Source: an uncultured Sphingomonadaceae bacterium (GTDB lineage: Bacteria > Pseudomonadota > Alphaproteobacteria > Sphingomonadales > Sphingomonadaceae). Taken from it: DNA of 64,000 nucleotides. Under the pieces are notes generated by a model. That model did no database searches and was not told the origin of the DNA. It saw only the letters and a program-made list of their open reading frames with translations. Position numbers and translations under genes: made by a program. How positions within the stretch are numbered: the first letter of the stretch is position 1; every line of letters begins with the position of its first letter. The stretch lies in assembly GCA_913060895.1 (NCBI GenBank), contig CAJXSN010000014.1, positions 1 to 64,000 on the forward strand. The letters are read 5' to 3'. This document shows positions 25,603-34,976 of this stretch, piece by piece.

Positions 25603-26469
25603 ATGACAGATAAAGATCAGGATAACCGACCGTTTCCTCGCGCAGCGCAGGATGCGAAAATCGCGGAAACGGCACCTTCCGATACGCCGCAGACGCGGCA
25701 TCCGGCATACAAGCTGGCATTTCAGGATGATGAGTTTCTGCTGCGCGAGGAACTGCGCCCGGTCCGTTTCCAGCTCGAACTGCTGAAGCCGGAAATGCTG
25801 CTGGACGAAGCTGGCGTGGGTTCTACGCTGGTAATGTACGGTTCCGCTCGCATACCGTCGCCCAAACAGGCTGAAGCAACTGTGGAAGCAGCCAAGGATG
25901 GCGACGAGTTCGAACAAAAGGTCGCCCAGCGGCTGGCCGACAAGGCGAAATATTACGACGAAGCGCGCAAACTGGCCAAGCTGGCGAGTGAAAAGTCGAT
26001 TGTCGAAGATGGCAAACGCCAATTCGTAGTATGCACCGGTGGCGGGCCTTCGATTATGGAAGCAGGCAATCGCGGCGCAAGCGATGCAGGCGCGGAGAGC
26101 ATCGGGCTCAACATTGTCCTGCCGCACGAGCAGGCGCCGAACACCTTTGTAACGCCATACCTCTCGCTCAATTTCCACTATTTCGCCTTGCGCAAAATGC
26201 ATTTCCTGCTTCGCGCACGCGCCGTAGCAGTGTTCCCTGGCGGGTTCGGCACGTTCGATGAAATGTTCGAGCTTTTGACCCTGATCCAGACCGGTAAAAT
26301 GAAAGCGATGCCAATCCTGCTGTTCGGCAGGGATTTCTGGACCCGGGTGATTGATTTCGAAGCGATTGCGGAAGAAGGCACGATTTCGAGAAAAGATCTC
26401 GATCTGATCACATGGGTCGAAACAGCAGACGAGGCTTGGGCCCACATTGCCGAGTTTTACAGCCTTTAG
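25603..26469 (+). CDS. LOG family nucleotide-binding protein
   Basis: A 288-residue Rossmann-fold protein of the LOG/TIGR00730 lysine-decarboxylase-like superfamily. Motifs are CTGGGPSIMEAGNRGASDAG and the diagnostic PGGFGTFDEMFE. LOG enzymes hydrolyse cytokinin nucleotides or other nucleoside 5'-monophosphates to the base and ribose phosphate. An N-terminal extension of about 70 residues precedes the domain, as in the longer bacterial subgroup. In bacteria a role in purine nucleotide turnover is more likely than hormone synthesis. It is convergent with thiD. Confidence 0.88.
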   Translation: MTDKDQDNRPFPRAAQDAKIAETAPSDTPQTRHPAYKLAFQDDEFLLREELRPVRFQLELLKPEMLLDEAGVGSTLVMYGSARIPSPKQAEATVEAAKDGDEFEQKVAQRLADKAKYYDEARKLAKLASEKSIVEDGKRQFVVCTGGGPSIMEAGNRGASDAGAESIGLNIVLPHEQAPNTFVTPYLSLNFHYFALRKMHFLLRARAVAVFPGGFGTFDEMFELLTLIQTGKMKAMPILLFGRDFWTRVIDFEAIAEEGTISRKDLDLITWVETADEAWAHIAEFYSL

Positions 26470-26484
26470 AGGCCGCCTCCTGCG

Positions 26485-27318
26485 CTAGTCGGCCAGCCGG
26501 ACTGCGTGATGGCCCAGCGGCCCGGCGCCTTCTCCAAAACCGGGGGCTTTTAATATGCCCTCTCGCACGAACCGGCGGGCGAGGCGGACGGCGTGTTCCA
26601 TCGACTGGCCGTGGCCAAGCAGGGTGGCGATAGCTGATGACAATGTGCAGCCGGTGCCGTGGGTATGGCGGGTGTCGATCCGCGAGTCGGTAAAAGACGC
26701 CATTTTGGCACCTGCATCCCCACGCGCCGGGGTAACAAGCAAATCGATCACCTGCTCGTCCTGAGTATGGCCGCCCTTGGCCAGCACCTGAGAGCCATAG
26801 CTTTCGGCCAGTTCCAGCGCGGCATCGTGCGCCAGCCGGGTATCGCGCAGTTCGCGTCCGGCCAGCAATTCCAGTTCAGGCAGATTAGGTGTCAGCAGCG
26901 TGGCGAGCGGGAACAGGCGTTCACGCATCACATCCGCAGCATAATCCTGTAGCAGCCGCGCGCCGGATGTGGCGACCATCACCGGATCGAGGACAATAGG
27001 CACCGGGGTCTGCAATGCTTCCAGAGCGCCCGCGACGCAGGTGATGATATCGACATTCTGGAGCATCCCGATCTTGATCGCATCGACACCGATATCATTC
27101 ACGCAAGAAGAAACCTGACGAGCGACAAACTCCCCCTCCATCGGGGCGATCCCTTGCACGCCGATGGAATTTTGCGCTGTTACAGCGGTGATGGCAGTCA
27201 TTGCATAACCGCCCAGCATCGCGATGGTCTTGATATCGGCCTGAATGCCCGCCCCACCGGAACTGTCGGATCCGGCGATGGAAAGGATGCGCGGCGGTTT
27301 TTTCGCTTTGATTGTCAT
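26485..27318 (-). CDS. thiD: Hydroxymethylpyrimidine/phosphomethylpyrimidine kinase
   Basis: ThiD phosphorylates HMP and HMP-P to HMP-PP for thiamine synthesis. The 277-residue ribokinase-fold protein shows SIAGSDSSGGAGIQADIKT at the start, VLDPVMVATSGARLL, LAKGGHTQDEQVIDLL and the anion-hole/catalytic HGTGCTLSSAIA. No TPP riboswitch is visible upstream. Instead it follows a DUF1272 gene whose stop overlaps its start by four bases, so it is the tail of the glmM-DUF1272-thiD operon. Confidence 0.95.
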   Translation of the reverse strand: MTIKAKKPPRILSIAGSDSSGGAGIQADIKTIAMLGGYAMTAITAVTAQNSIGVQGIAPMEGEFVARQVSSCVNDIGVDAIKIGMLQNVDIITCVAGALEALQTPVPIVLDPVMVATSGARLLQDYAADVMRERLFPLATLLTPNLPELELLAGRELRDTRLAHDAALELAESYGSQVLAKGGHTQDEQVIDLLVTPARGDAGAKMASFTDSRIDTRHTHGTGCTLSSAIATLLGHGQSMEHAVRLARRFVREGILKAPGFGEGAGPLGHHAVRLAD

Positions 27319-27539
27319 CCCTTGAATGCCCGGTTTTTACTCGCTGGATATTTCTCCAGCAGGGCGCGGCTGCGGATCGGGCGGTCGGTCAGTTCTCCGC
27401 CGCAATTGGGGCATTGATCATCAAGCTTTTCCGCGCAAGGCGCACAGAAAGTGCATTCGAAACTGCAGATAAAGGCACTAGGCGCATCGGCGGGCAGATC
27501 CCTGCCGCAGCGTTCGCAATCCGGGCGCATGGCGAGCAT
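27315..27539 (-). CDS. DUF1272 zinc-ribbon-like protein
   Basis: A 74-residue protein with eight Cys in paired CxxC arrangements (CERCGRD, CSFECTFCAPCA, CPNCGGEL), the pattern of DUF1272. Metal binding is very likely and function is unknown. ATG 27539 overlaps the glmM TGA by one base (TGATG), and its own stop overlaps the thiD start. The three genes are therefore tightly coupled. An alternative ATG lies three codons downstream. Confidence 0.85.
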   Translation of the reverse strand: MLAMRPDCERCGRDLPADAPSAFICSFECTFCAPCAEKLDDQCPNCGGELTDRPIRSRALLEKYPASKNRAFKG

Positions 27540-28876
27540 CAGGCGGCACCCTTCACGGCGTCGCACACCCTGTCGACCACGGCCTCCACCTGGGCGGCAT
27601 CATCGCCTTCTGCCATCACCCTGATCAGAGGCTCAGTGCCCGATGCACGAATGACAAGGCGGCCCTTGCCTTCCAGCTCGGCTTCTGCGTCGATAATGGC
27701 TGCTTTCACCTCGGCATTGTCGAGCGGGGTGCCACCGGAATAACGCACGTTTTTGAGCAATTGCGGCACAGGCTCAAACTGGTGAAGCAACTCGCTGGCG
27801 CGTTTCTGCGACCGGACGAGGCTGGCGAGAACGCGCAACGCCGCTACGGTGCCATCGCCGGTGGTTGCATGGTCGAGCAGGATCATATGCCCCGATTGCT
27901 CGCCGCCAACGTTGAAGCCGCCCTCGCGCATCCGGGCGAGAACATAGCGGTCGCCCACGCCTGTACGCTCCAGGGTCAGTCCCTTGTCGGCAAGATGCCG
28001 TTCCAGTCCCAGATTGCTCATTACAGTGGCGACCACGCCGCCGCCCTTCAGATTGCCCCGTTCGGCCATACGGCAAGCGATCAGCGCCATCAGCTGGTCG
28101 CCATCGACTTCGCGGCCCTTCTCATCGATAACGATCAGACGGTCGGCATCGCCGTCCAGAGCAATGCCGATATCCGCGCTTTCTTCCACGACCTTTGCCT
28201 TGATAGCATCCAGTGATGTGCTGCCGACACCGTCATTGATATTGATGCCATTGGGGCTGACGCCCAGAGTGATGACATCCGCGCCCAGTTCCCAAATGGC
28301 GGAAGGCGCGACCTGATAGGCCGCGCCGTTCGCGCAATCCACAACGACCTTCAAACCATCGAAGCGGATATCATCGGCGATCGATTGTTTAACTGCGTGG
28401 ATATATCGCCCGCGCGCATCCTCTATCCGGCGGGCCCGGCCGATCTCGGCGGCCTCGACCAGCGGGGGATCTTCGTCGATCAGCCGCTCTATCTCGCGTT
28501 CGGTATCGTCATCAAGCTTGAACCCGTCCGGTCCGAACAGCTTGATCCCGTTATCGCGAAAGGGGTTGTGGCTGGCCGAAATCATCACTCCCAGATCGGC
28601 GCGCATTTCGCGGGTCAGCAGAGCCACGGCAGGCGTTGGCAGGGGGCCTGTCATAATAACATCGACGCCCACGCTGGTGAAGCCTGCTACCAGTGCGTTT
28701 TCCATCATATAGCCCGACAGGCGCGTATCCTTGCCGATTACCACGCGGTGACGGTGATCGCCGCGCCGGAAATGATTGCCCGCAGCCTGCGCTACGCGCA
28801 TCACTGTAGCGGCGGTCATCGCTCCGGAATTGGTTTCCCCGCGAATGCCGTCGGTGCCGAAATATTTGCGTGTCAT
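27539..28876 (-). CDS. glmM: Phosphoglucosamine mutase
   Basis: GlmM converts glucosamine-6-phosphate to glucosamine-1-phosphate for UDP-GlcNAc, peptidoglycan and LPS synthesis. The 445-residue protein begins [14 protein letters not shown]. It has the phosphoserine loop MISASHNPF (S102), the Mg loop DGDADR (about 240-246), the sugar loop GGEQSGH and the phosphate-binding [12 protein letters not shown]. The open frame continues far upstream of ATG 28876, but that part is a shadow of the divergent symporter gene. Gene order glmM, DUF1272, thiD suggests one transcript. Confidence 0.97.
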   Translation of the reverse strand: MTRKYFGTDGIRGETNSGAMTAATVMRVAQAAGNHFRRGDHRHRVVIGKDTRLSGYMMENALVAGFTSVGVDVIMTGPLPTPAVALLTREMRADLGVMISASHNPFRDNGIKLFGPDGFKLDDDTEREIERLIDEDPPLVEAAEIGRARRIEDARGRYIHAVKQSIADDIRFDGLKVVVDCANGAAYQVAPSAIWELGADVITLGVSPNGININDGVGSTSLDAIKAKVVEESADIGIALDGDADRLIVIDEKGREVDGDQLMALIACRMAERGNLKGGGVVATVMSNLGLERHLADKGLTLERTGVGDRYVLARMREGGFNVGGEQSGHMILLDHATTGDGTVAALRVLASLVRSQKRASELLHQFEPVPQLLKNVRYSGGTPLDNAEVKAAIIDAEAELEGKGRLVIRASGTEPLIRVMAEGDDAAQVEAVVDRVCDAVKGAA

Positions 28877-28969
28877 GCTATCCCCTGCAAAGGCTTCCAT
28901 TTGAAACGTAGCCTCGAGGGCCCCTTTGTGGCTGTGCGGCGGTATAAAGTGAAGAGGGAGGGGCGGGTT

Positions 28970-30274
28970 TTGGCCAACCAAAGTGCAGAAGACACCGGGC
29001 TGGTTAAAATATCTCTGCCGGTATGGTGGACATTCGCTGGACTGGTCGGCGGGCTGATCGTGGGAGCTTTGGTGCAGGGCAGCGGCATTCAGGCTTCTGC
29101 TGCTGCTATAACACAGCCGGTTGGCGCCCTGTGGCTGCGCGCCTTGCAAATGACGATCATCCCGTTGGTAGCTGCGCTGCTGGTCATGGGCATTGCGCAA
29201 ATGATCGCAGCAGCGCGGGCGGGAAAAACAGCGCGGCGGATGCTGAGCTGGGTGTTTGGGATGCTGTTGTTTAGCGGTCTGGTCGGCGCCTTGCTGATGC
29301 CCCTGCTGCTTGCCGCTTTCCCTATACCCGAAGCGGCCACTGCTCTGCTGGCAGGCGGCGATGCGATGGAACCGCAGTCCGTGCCGGAACTTGGCGATTT
29401 CGTGGCTTCTCTGGTTGCACCCAATCTGTTTGCCGCTGCTGCGGAAACGGCAATGTTGCCACTGACGCTGTTTTTCGCCCTGTTCGCCGTTGCCATCACC
29501 CGCATTCCTGCAGGGCAGGGCGAGGTATTGCTGCGATTTTTTCGCGCGCTCGGCAATGCGATGTTGGTTATTATAGGATGGGTGTTGTGGCTTGCTCCTA
29601 TCGGGGTCTTCGCCCTGGCATTCGGTGTTGCACTTCGGGCTGGCGGTGACGGTGCATTCGTTACTCTGATACACTACATTCTGACCGTGTCGGCGATGGG
29701 GGCGACGGTGCTACTGGCGGCTTATGTGCTGGCTTTCGTTGTGGGCCGTGTCAGCCCGGTGCGTTTTGCCCGGGCGCTGGTTCCCGCGCAGGCGGTTGCG
29801 GTCAGCACGCAAAGTTCGCTTGCGAGTCTGCCAGCGATGCTTGACAGCGCGCGGAGGCTGAAACTGCGCGAGGATACAGCCGATTTCGTTCTGCCGCTGG
29901 CAGTCGCCATTTTCCGCGCGACCAGTCCGGCAATGAATATGGCAGTAGCGATTTATGTTGCGACCCTGGTAGGCGTGGAGCTGACACCCGCCATTCTGGC
30001 GACCGGCATTGCAGTGGCGCTGATTATCAGCGTTGGCTCTGTCAGCCTGCCGGGCTCAATCAGTTTTGTAATCTCGATTGGCCCGATCGCGTTGGCAATG
30101 GGTGTACCGATAGAGCCGCTGGCGCTGCTGGTTGCGGTCGAAATGCTGCCCGATATCATGCGCACTTTGGCCAATGTTACGATGAATGTCGCAGTTACTG
30201 CCGCCACGGATCGTGGCGCCGAAAATGAAGGAAGCACTCAGAGCGAAGAAAATACGCCTGCCATGCAACCCTGA
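28970..30274 (+). CDS. Dicarboxylate/amino acid:cation symporter (DAACS family)
   Basis: A 434-residue secondary transporter of the GltP/DctA family with about eight transmembrane helices and two re-entrant loops. The Ser-rich loop [18 protein letters not shown] and the [11 protein letters not shown] helix (after FRATSPAM) are diagnostic. Substrate is probably glutamate/aspartate or C4-dicarboxylates. The start is taken as TTG 28970 with GGAGGG six bases upstream. In-frame GTGs at 28928-28949 are alternatives. It is divergent from glmM with a gap of under 100 bases, and has an acidic C-terminal tail. Confidence 0.88.
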   Translation: MANQSAEDTGLVKISLPVWWTFAGLVGGLIVGALVQGSGIQASAAAITQPVGALWLRALQMTIIPLVAALLVMGIAQMIAAARAGKTARRMLSWVFGMLLFSGLVGALLMPLLLAAFPIPEAATALLAGGDAMEPQSVPELGDFVASLVAPNLFAAAAETAMLPLTLFFALFAVAITRIPAGQGEVLLRFFRALGNAMLVIIGWVLWLAPIGVFALAFGVALRAGGDGAFVTLIHYILTVSAMGATVLLAAYVLAFVVGRVSPVRFARALVPAQAVAVSTQSSLASLPAMLDSARRLKLREDTADFVLPLAVAIFRATSPAMNMAVAIYVATLVGVELTPAILATGIAVALIISVGSVSLPGSISFVISIGPIALAMGVPIEPLALLVAVEMLPDIMRTLANVTMNVAVTAATDRGAENEGSTQSEENTPAMQP

Positions 30275-30337
30275 AGGGTCTGGCGCGTTGATACCCCGAA
30301 CCACCAATCTGTTAAAACCCGATCAGGAGATCCATTC

Positions 30338-30952
30338 ATGGCTTTTGAAGTAACCCCGCTCCCTTACGAAGATACCGCACTGGCCCCGGCCGTTTCTGCC
30401 GAAACGCTGAGCTTCCACCACGGTAAGCATCACAAAGCGTATGTCGATAAGACCAACGCCGCGATTGAAGGTACTGATCATGCGGACAAGTCTTTGGAAG
30501 AAGTTATCTCCGCAGCCCGCGGCAACGATCAGGGCTTGTTCAACAACAGCGCCCAAAGCTGGAACCACGGGTTCTATTGGAATTCGATGGCCGAAAAGGG
30601 CGGGGAACCGACCGATGAGTTGAAGACCATGATCGACGATAGCTTCGGTTCGGTTGATGAACTCAAGAGCCAATTGCAGGATCGCGGCGCAGGCCACTTC
30701 GCTAGCGGCTGGGTATGGTTGGCAGAAAAAGGGGGTAAGCTGACCATCGAGGAAACGCATGATGGCGATACGCTAGCCGACCAAGACGGCGTTAATCCGC
30801 TGCTGGTTATCGACCTCTGGGAACACGCCTATTATCTTGATCACCAAAATTCACGCCCAGCTTATCTAAAGGCTGTGACGAGCGACAAGCTCAATTGGAG
30901 CTTCGCTTCAGAGAATCTGACGCGTGGATCGACATGGAGCTACACTTCCTGA
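30338..30952 (+). CDS. sodB: Superoxide dismutase, Fe/Mn family (Fe type likely)
   Basis: Dismutates superoxide to peroxide and oxygen in the cytosol. The 204-residue protein has the metal ligands in LSFHHGKHHKAY, NNSAQSWNHGFYW and VIDLWEHAYYLDH. The Gln in AQSWNHGFYW is at the position used by Fe-type enzymes, so SodB is favoured. AGGAG precedes the ATG by eight bases. It is a single gene with its own strong terminator. Confidence 0.95.
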   Translation: MAFEVTPLPYEDTALAPAVSAETLSFHHGKHHKAYVDKTNAAIEGTDHADKSLEEVISAARGNDQGLFNNSAQSWNHGFYWNSMAEKGGEPTDELKTMIDDSFGSVDELKSQLQDRGAGHFASGWVWLAEKGGKLTIEETHDGDTLADQDGVNPLLVIDLWEHAYYLDHQNSRPAYLKAVTSDKLNWSFASENLTRGSTWSYTS

Positions 30953-30969
30953 TCCTTAAGCGAGCTAAA

Positions 30970-31010
30970 CAAAAGAGCCCGCCAAGCATTGCGCTTGGCG
31001 GGCTCTTTTG
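30970..31010 (+). terminator. Rho-independent terminator
   Basis: An 18-bp perfect stem (CAAAAGAGCCCGCCAAGC with GCTTGGCGGGCTCTTTTG) closes a 5-base loop and ends in TTTT. It is downstream of sodB. Its symmetry could also serve the minus-strand gene ending at 31026. Confidence 0.92.
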
Positions 31011-31025
31011 TGCCGGATAAGATGA

Positions 31026-32243
31026 TCAAGCTCCGGGCGATGTTTCAGGCGGTCGATCTGATGGAGAGCCATCCCCCATCGCCATCAGTTGATTGCCGAA
31101 CAGCGGTTCCCCGAAAACAAAGCCGATCAGATTGGGCCGCCCGGTATGGTCGAAAAATGCGGTCAGCATCAGCAGTATGGGTACCGACAGCAATGCACCG
31201 AACACGCCCCATATCCAGCTAAAATAAGAAAAGGCGATCAGGATCATCACCGGATTCATTGTGAAGCGCGCACCAAGGATGGACGGTGTTATGACATTCG
31301 CTTCCACCGTATGCAGCGCCAGATAGGCAGCAGCCGGGATTAGGCCCAACAGGATGGTTTCGCTGGTTCCCACTCCGAACAGCGCCAGTACTCCGGTCAT
31401 CACCAGCGGCCCGATATAGGGAATGAAGTTAAGCAGCGTCGCCAGCCCGCCCCACATCAGTGGTGCGTCCACACCCAGAAGCCATGCTCCCGTGCCCACT
31501 ACAATGCCTACGCCCAGATTGATCCATGCTACGGTCAGGATGTAACTTGCCACACGGTCCTGCACTTCGCGAAGAACGCGGGCGGCCTTGATACTGGTGC
31601 CGAAGCTGGTGCGTCCGAACAGAAGATTGCGACGCAGCCGCATCCGCGCCTCCACCATGAAGAACGCCATCAGGAAGGTTAGCAAGACCTCCAGAAACAC
31701 AGAGGGCGCGCCGATTGCGAGCTGCTGTAACATTGACGGTCCGGCCAGAACCACTTCATTGGCGCCAGTATTGCCGACGATTTCTGCGAAGCGTTCATTC
31801 GCAGCAGCGAGCCATGCGAACTGGTCTCGCAATTCGGCGAAGCGTTGCGCAACCTGCTCTGCCAGTCGAGGCAATTCCTCGAACAGGGCGATGGCCGGTT
31901 GTAGAATGACAGCGAAGGCCAGTAGGACGATAGCGAAAAACAGTATCAGCGACATCATCGATGCCAGCAGATTGGGCACGCCCCACCCAGATAGCCGGTC
32001 CGCCAAGGGAGAAAGCAGGATCGAGAGTATGATAGCGGTGGTAAGGGGCAGGAAGACGACGGAGCCGATCGACAGAACGAAAGGCAGGGCTAGAAATAGA
32101 CCGATTCCGATTAGCACCACCAGCGTGCTTATAAGCCGCAATTCCTGCTGGGCGAGGGCCATCCGCCGCCTTGGCACAGTGCTGCTGGCCTTGGGAGATG
32201 GTACCTCTACCGAACCGTTATCTGGCGGGCCGGGCGCATCCAT
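31026..32243 (-). CDS. AI-2E family transporter
   Basis: A 405-residue inner-membrane protein of the AI-2E/UPF0118 family. It has N-terminal helix pairs, a central soluble amphipathic part (ALFEELPRLAEQVAQRFAELRD) and C-terminal helices including the conserved PYIGPLVM and SYFSWIWGVFGALLSVPIL. Family members include AI-2 exporters and Na+/H+ antiporters, so the substrate is undefined. It starts about 50 bases after ecfG on the same strand and may be part of the stress-sigma transcript. A Pro/Ser-rich N-terminal 25 residues precedes the first helix. Confidence 0.88.
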   Translation of the reverse strand: MDAPGPPDNGSVEVPSPKASSTVPRRRMALAQQELRLISTLVVLIGIGLFLALPFVLSIGSVVFLPLTTAIILSILLSPLADRLSGWGVPNLLASMMSLILFFAIVLLAFAVILQPAIALFEELPRLAEQVAQRFAELRDQFAWLAAANERFAEIVGNTGANEVVLAGPSMLQQLAIGAPSVFLEVLLTFLMAFFMVEARMRLRRNLLFGRTSFGTSIKAARVLREVQDRVASYILTVAWINLGVGIVVGTGAWLLGVDAPLMWGGLATLLNFIPYIGPLVMTGVLALFGVGTSETILLGLIPAAAYLALHTVEANVITPSILGARFTMNPVMILIAFSYFSWIWGVFGALLSVPILLMLTAFFDHTGRPNLIGFVFGEPLFGNQLMAMGDGSPSDRPPETSPGA

Positions 32244-32291
32244 CAGCAGGGCTTCGCTTTCATGCGCACGTCGGCGGCTGATCTGTTGCGA

Positions 32292-32900
32292 TCAACTTGC
32301 TGCTGCGATACCGTTGCCTGCAGCAACATTGTCCAACTCTTCAAGAATGGCGCGATGCGCGGTTGCATCATCCAGCGAACGGTTGGGGATGTCACCGCTT
32401 TCCAGCATAGCATTGAGGGCACTGCGGGCGCGGCCCACGCGGCTCTTGATCGTTCCGACTGCACAGCCGCAGATATTGGCAGCTTCTTCGTAAGAGAAGC
32501 CGCCTGCACCCACCAACAGAAGCGCCTCGCGCCTCTCGGGCGGCAAAGTCAGCAGAGCGCGATGCATGTCGGATAGATGGACAGGCTCTTCCTGACCTGC
32601 CGGAGCAGTCAGAATGCGCTCCGCCACGCCTTCATCATATTCGCCCCGAAACCGGTTGCGGCGCATATCGGTGAGGTAGGCATTTCGTAGGATAACGAAA
32701 GTCCATGCACGCATGGATGTACCAGGCTCAAACCGTTCCTGCGCAGCCCAAGCTTTCATCAGCGCTTCCTGCACCAGATCGTCGGCCATGTCTGGGCGCC
32801 CGCACAGACCACGCGCAAAAGCGCGTAAATGCGGCACAACTTCGGTCAATTCTCTTTTGAAATCGGCCTGCTCGGAGGCAGTTCGTTTAGACTCGCTCAT
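32292..32900 (-). CDS. ecfG: EcfG-type general stress sigma factor
   Basis: A 202-residue ECF (group 15-like) sigma factor that directs the alphaproteobacterial general stress response. Region 2 is DLVQEALMKAWAAQERFEPGTSMRAW and region 4 is LPPERREALLLVGAGGFSYEEAANICGCAVGTIKSRVGRAR. In the family it is held by NepR and freed when phosphorylated PhyR captures NepR. All three are encoded here. Its ATG overlaps the nepR stop by four bases (ATGA). A perfect EcfG promoter lies upstream of nepR, so the operon should be self-activating. Confidence 0.93.
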   Translation of the reverse strand: MSESKRTASEQADFKRELTEVVPHLRAFARGLCGRPDMADDLVQEALMKAWAAQERFEPGTSMRAWTFVILRNAYLTDMRRNRFRGEYDEGVAERILTAPAGQEEPVHLSDMHRALLTLPPERREALLLVGAGGFSYEEAANICGCAVGTIKSRVGRARSALNAMLESGDIPNRSLDDATAHRAILEELDNVAAGNGIAAAS

Positions 32901-33094
32901 TTTGCTTCGCCGTCCAACTTTGAGAGAAGATCTTTAAAGCTGTCCGGGAGCGGTTCGTCGACCACTGAATCATACAATTGGCGCAAACCATCGGCCCACT
33001 GAGGGTCATTCGGATTGCTTTTTTTCGCTTTCCCGGACGACGCAGCGTCCGGCGATTTGCCGTCTGTCACCAACAATTCCTTTGGGTGCCCCAT
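32897..33094 (-). CDS. nepR: Anti-sigma factor NepR
   Basis: A 65-residue NepR-family protein. The conserved C-terminal helix region WADGLRQLYDSVVDEPLPDSFKDLLSKLD is present after a disordered Lys/Ser-rich N-terminus. NepR binds EcfG and blocks promoter recognition until PhyR-P titrates it. It is coupled to ecfG by a four-base overlap, giving matched synthesis of sigma and anti-sigma. Confidence 0.93.
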   Translation of the reverse strand: MGHPKELLVTDGKSPDAASSGKAKKSNPNDPQWADGLRQLYDSVVDEPLPDSFKDLLSKLDGEAK

Positions 33095-33146
33095 TATGCC
33101 GCGCTCTTAGCAATCAGGCACGGGAGTTAAAACCATTCAGTTGGGA

Positions 33147-33171
33147 GGAACGAATGCTGGGCAGCATGGTT
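33147..33171 (+). promoter_or_regulatory. Overlapping EcfG-like promoter facing the kinase gene
   Basis: On the plus strand GGAAC (33147-33151), 16 bases, then GGTT (33168-33171), one mismatch from consensus. It almost exactly overlaps the minus-strand promoter, because the region is near-palindromic. It supports a kinase start downstream of 33171. Confidence 0.55.
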
Positions 33172-33173
33172 CC
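33149..33173 (-). promoter_or_regulatory. EcfG-dependent promoter of nepR-ecfG
   Basis: On the minus strand GGAAC (33173-33169), 16 bases, then CGTT (33152-33149), an exact match to the alphaproteobacterial EcfG consensus. It lies about 55 bases before the nepR start. Confidence 0.8.
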
Positions 33174-33230
33174 CCCCGTTGCAGCCCCAGTTATAATTCA
33201 GCCATCGAAAGTGCATATGCAGGTTTCCGT

Positions 33231-34949
33231 TTGAAATACACAGATGCCTCGAAACCCCACAGGACCAGACGCTGGCTGGTTGACTATCCACGGGCCGTGC
33301 CCTTGGCGATTTTTGTTTTTATCGCAGCGATCACTGTTTTGAGTGTTTGGGCGATCGAACGCGGTGAAAATGCGGCCGAACAGGCGCGGCTAGCGAAAGC
33401 GGCCCAAACCATTGCATCCTCCCTAGACCGGCGTGGTAATGCGACCAATTCCTATCTGCGTGCCGGTGCTGCGCTGTTTGCGACAATGGACGGGGTCGAG
33501 GCACCACTGTTCCGCAGTTTTGTCGAAGAACTGCGGCTGGATGCCGATTATCGCGGAGCTGAAGGCATCGGCTGGGCAGAGCATATCAACGCAGACGAGG
33601 TCAGGGACTTCGTAGGGCGATTGGAGCCTGGGGAAGTGGGGGCACGCAGGATATTTCCCTTCCCTTCCGACGATCGCAATAATATCGTCCCCGTTACATA
33701 TTTACTGCCCGATACCGACCGAAACCGGCGCGCATTGGGTTTCGATATGTGGTCGGAAGAAACCAGACGGAGCGCCATGCGCGAGGCAGTGCGCACAACC
33801 CGCCCCACTGCCAGCGGCAAAGTGTTACTGCAACAGGAAGGCGGACAGAGTGGTTCCGGATTTCTCGTGTATATGCCGGTATTCCGATCAGGTACGCGTG
33901 TACTGAAAGGTTTCATTTATAGCCCGTTCGCTGCGCAGGACTTCTTAAGCACTGTCGTAGAAATGGAGACGATCGGGGGGCAGGGCGTCGAGCTATATGA
34001 CGGCAGCCCAGAGCCACCCAATTTGTTGGCGTCCATATCGCCTACGCAGTCGACGGGCAGGTTTGCTACGGTACAATTCCGGCTCGCCAATAGGCCCATG
34101 ATCGTTCAGGTGGAATCCGCGCAAGGCAGCGCCTTATCGTTACTTTCAATGATTACTCTGCTGTTCGGCCTTGCCGTAGCCAGCCTGTCTATGCTGGTTG
34201 CCCGGCTGCTGACGCAGCAGGCTCACGAAGATCAGGCATCACTCGATTATTTTGCCGAGCAGAATTCCATACGCAATTCTCTGACCCGAGAATTGAACCA
34301 CCGGGTAAAGAACACGCTGGCCAATGTCCTTTCCATCGTATCGTTGACGCGGCGTAGGGCGACCGGTCTGGACGATTTTGCAGACGGCCTGGATGGGCGT
34401 ATCCGGGCGCTTTCTGCAACTCATGATCTGCTCACGAAATCGGAATGGGGGACCACACCCATACGTGATGTGATCACAGCTGAAATGGCTCCGTATGCCA
34501 ATGATCAGGACATGGTGCTGAAGATGGACGGGCCCGGTGTTGATCTTGCGCCGGGCGACGCGCTGTCCTTTGGGCTTGCGATCCACGAACTGGCAACCAA
34601 TGCATCCAAATATGGCGCGCTAAGCCAGTTCGGGGGCTGCGTATCGGTCACATGGTCGCTCCTGTCAGATGATCTGGCGCGCATAGAATGGGTAGAAAGC
34701 GGCGGTCCACCTGTACCGCAGCAGCGCAATCGAGGCTTCGGTACTGATCTGATCGAAAAGATTGTGGCGCACGAACTGCGGCATCCGGTCGAATTGCAAT
34801 TCGCGCCGACAGGCGTGCGATGCCAGATGGATGTGCCGATCCGTAAGCCTTCGGCATTCAGTCTGAGAGCGACTAAAAAAGGCGGACCAGTTACCGAAGG
34901 ATCTGCAGCACAGATCGGCGAGATACTCGCCGATCCGGCTGAAGATTGA
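33231..34949 (+). CDS. CHASE-domain sensor histidine kinase (HWE/HisKA_2), PhyR-kinase candidate
   Basis: A roughly 572-residue membrane sensor kinase. The first TM helix (AVPLAIFVFIAAITVLSVWAIE) is followed by a periplasmic CHASE domain (RSFVEELRLDADYRGAEGIGWAEHI). A second helix (LLSMITLLFGLAVASLSMLVA) leads to a HisKA_2-type dimerisation domain with phospho-acceptor H357 (ELNHRVKNTLANV) and an ATPase domain (IHELATNASKYGAL, FGTDLIEKIV). Kinases of this class phosphorylate PhyR in sphingomonads, and the next gene is phyR. The ligand sensed by CHASE is unknown. TTG 33231 is the best start, after the EcfG-like promoter. A TTG at 33141 lies inside the promoter. Confidence 0.85.
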   Translation: MKYTDASKPHRTRRWLVDYPRAVPLAIFVFIAAITVLSVWAIERGENAAEQARLAKAAQTIASSLDRRGNATNSYLRAGAALFATMDGVEAPLFRSFVEELRLDADYRGAEGIGWAEHINADEVRDFVGRLEPGEVGARRIFPFPSDDRNNIVPVTYLLPDTDRNRRALGFDMWSEETRRSAMREAVRTTRPTASGKVLLQQEGGQSGSGFLVYMPVFRSGTRVLKGFIYSPFAAQDFLSTVVEMETIGGQGVELYDGSPEPPNLLASISPTQSTGRFATVQFRLANRPMIVQVESAQGSALSLLSMITLLFGLAVASLSMLVARLLTQQAHEDQASLDYFAEQNSIRNSLTRELNHRVKNTLANVLSIVSLTRRRATGLDDFADGLDGRIRALSATHDLLTKSEWGTTPIRDVITAEMAPYANDQDMVLKMDGPGVDLAPGDALSFGLAIHELATNASKYGALSQFGGCVSVTWSLLSDDLARIEWVESGGPPVPQQRNRGFGTDLIEKIVAHELRHPVELQFAPTGVRCQMDVPIRKPSAFSLRATKKGGPVTEGSAAQIGEILADPAED

Positions 34950-34976
34950 AGGGGCAGCAAGTGCCGAGGATAATGC

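Noticed and set aside
28877-29674. N-terminal extension of glmM
   Set aside because: The frame runs opposite the symporter gene. GlmM family proteins start at [13 protein letters not shown].
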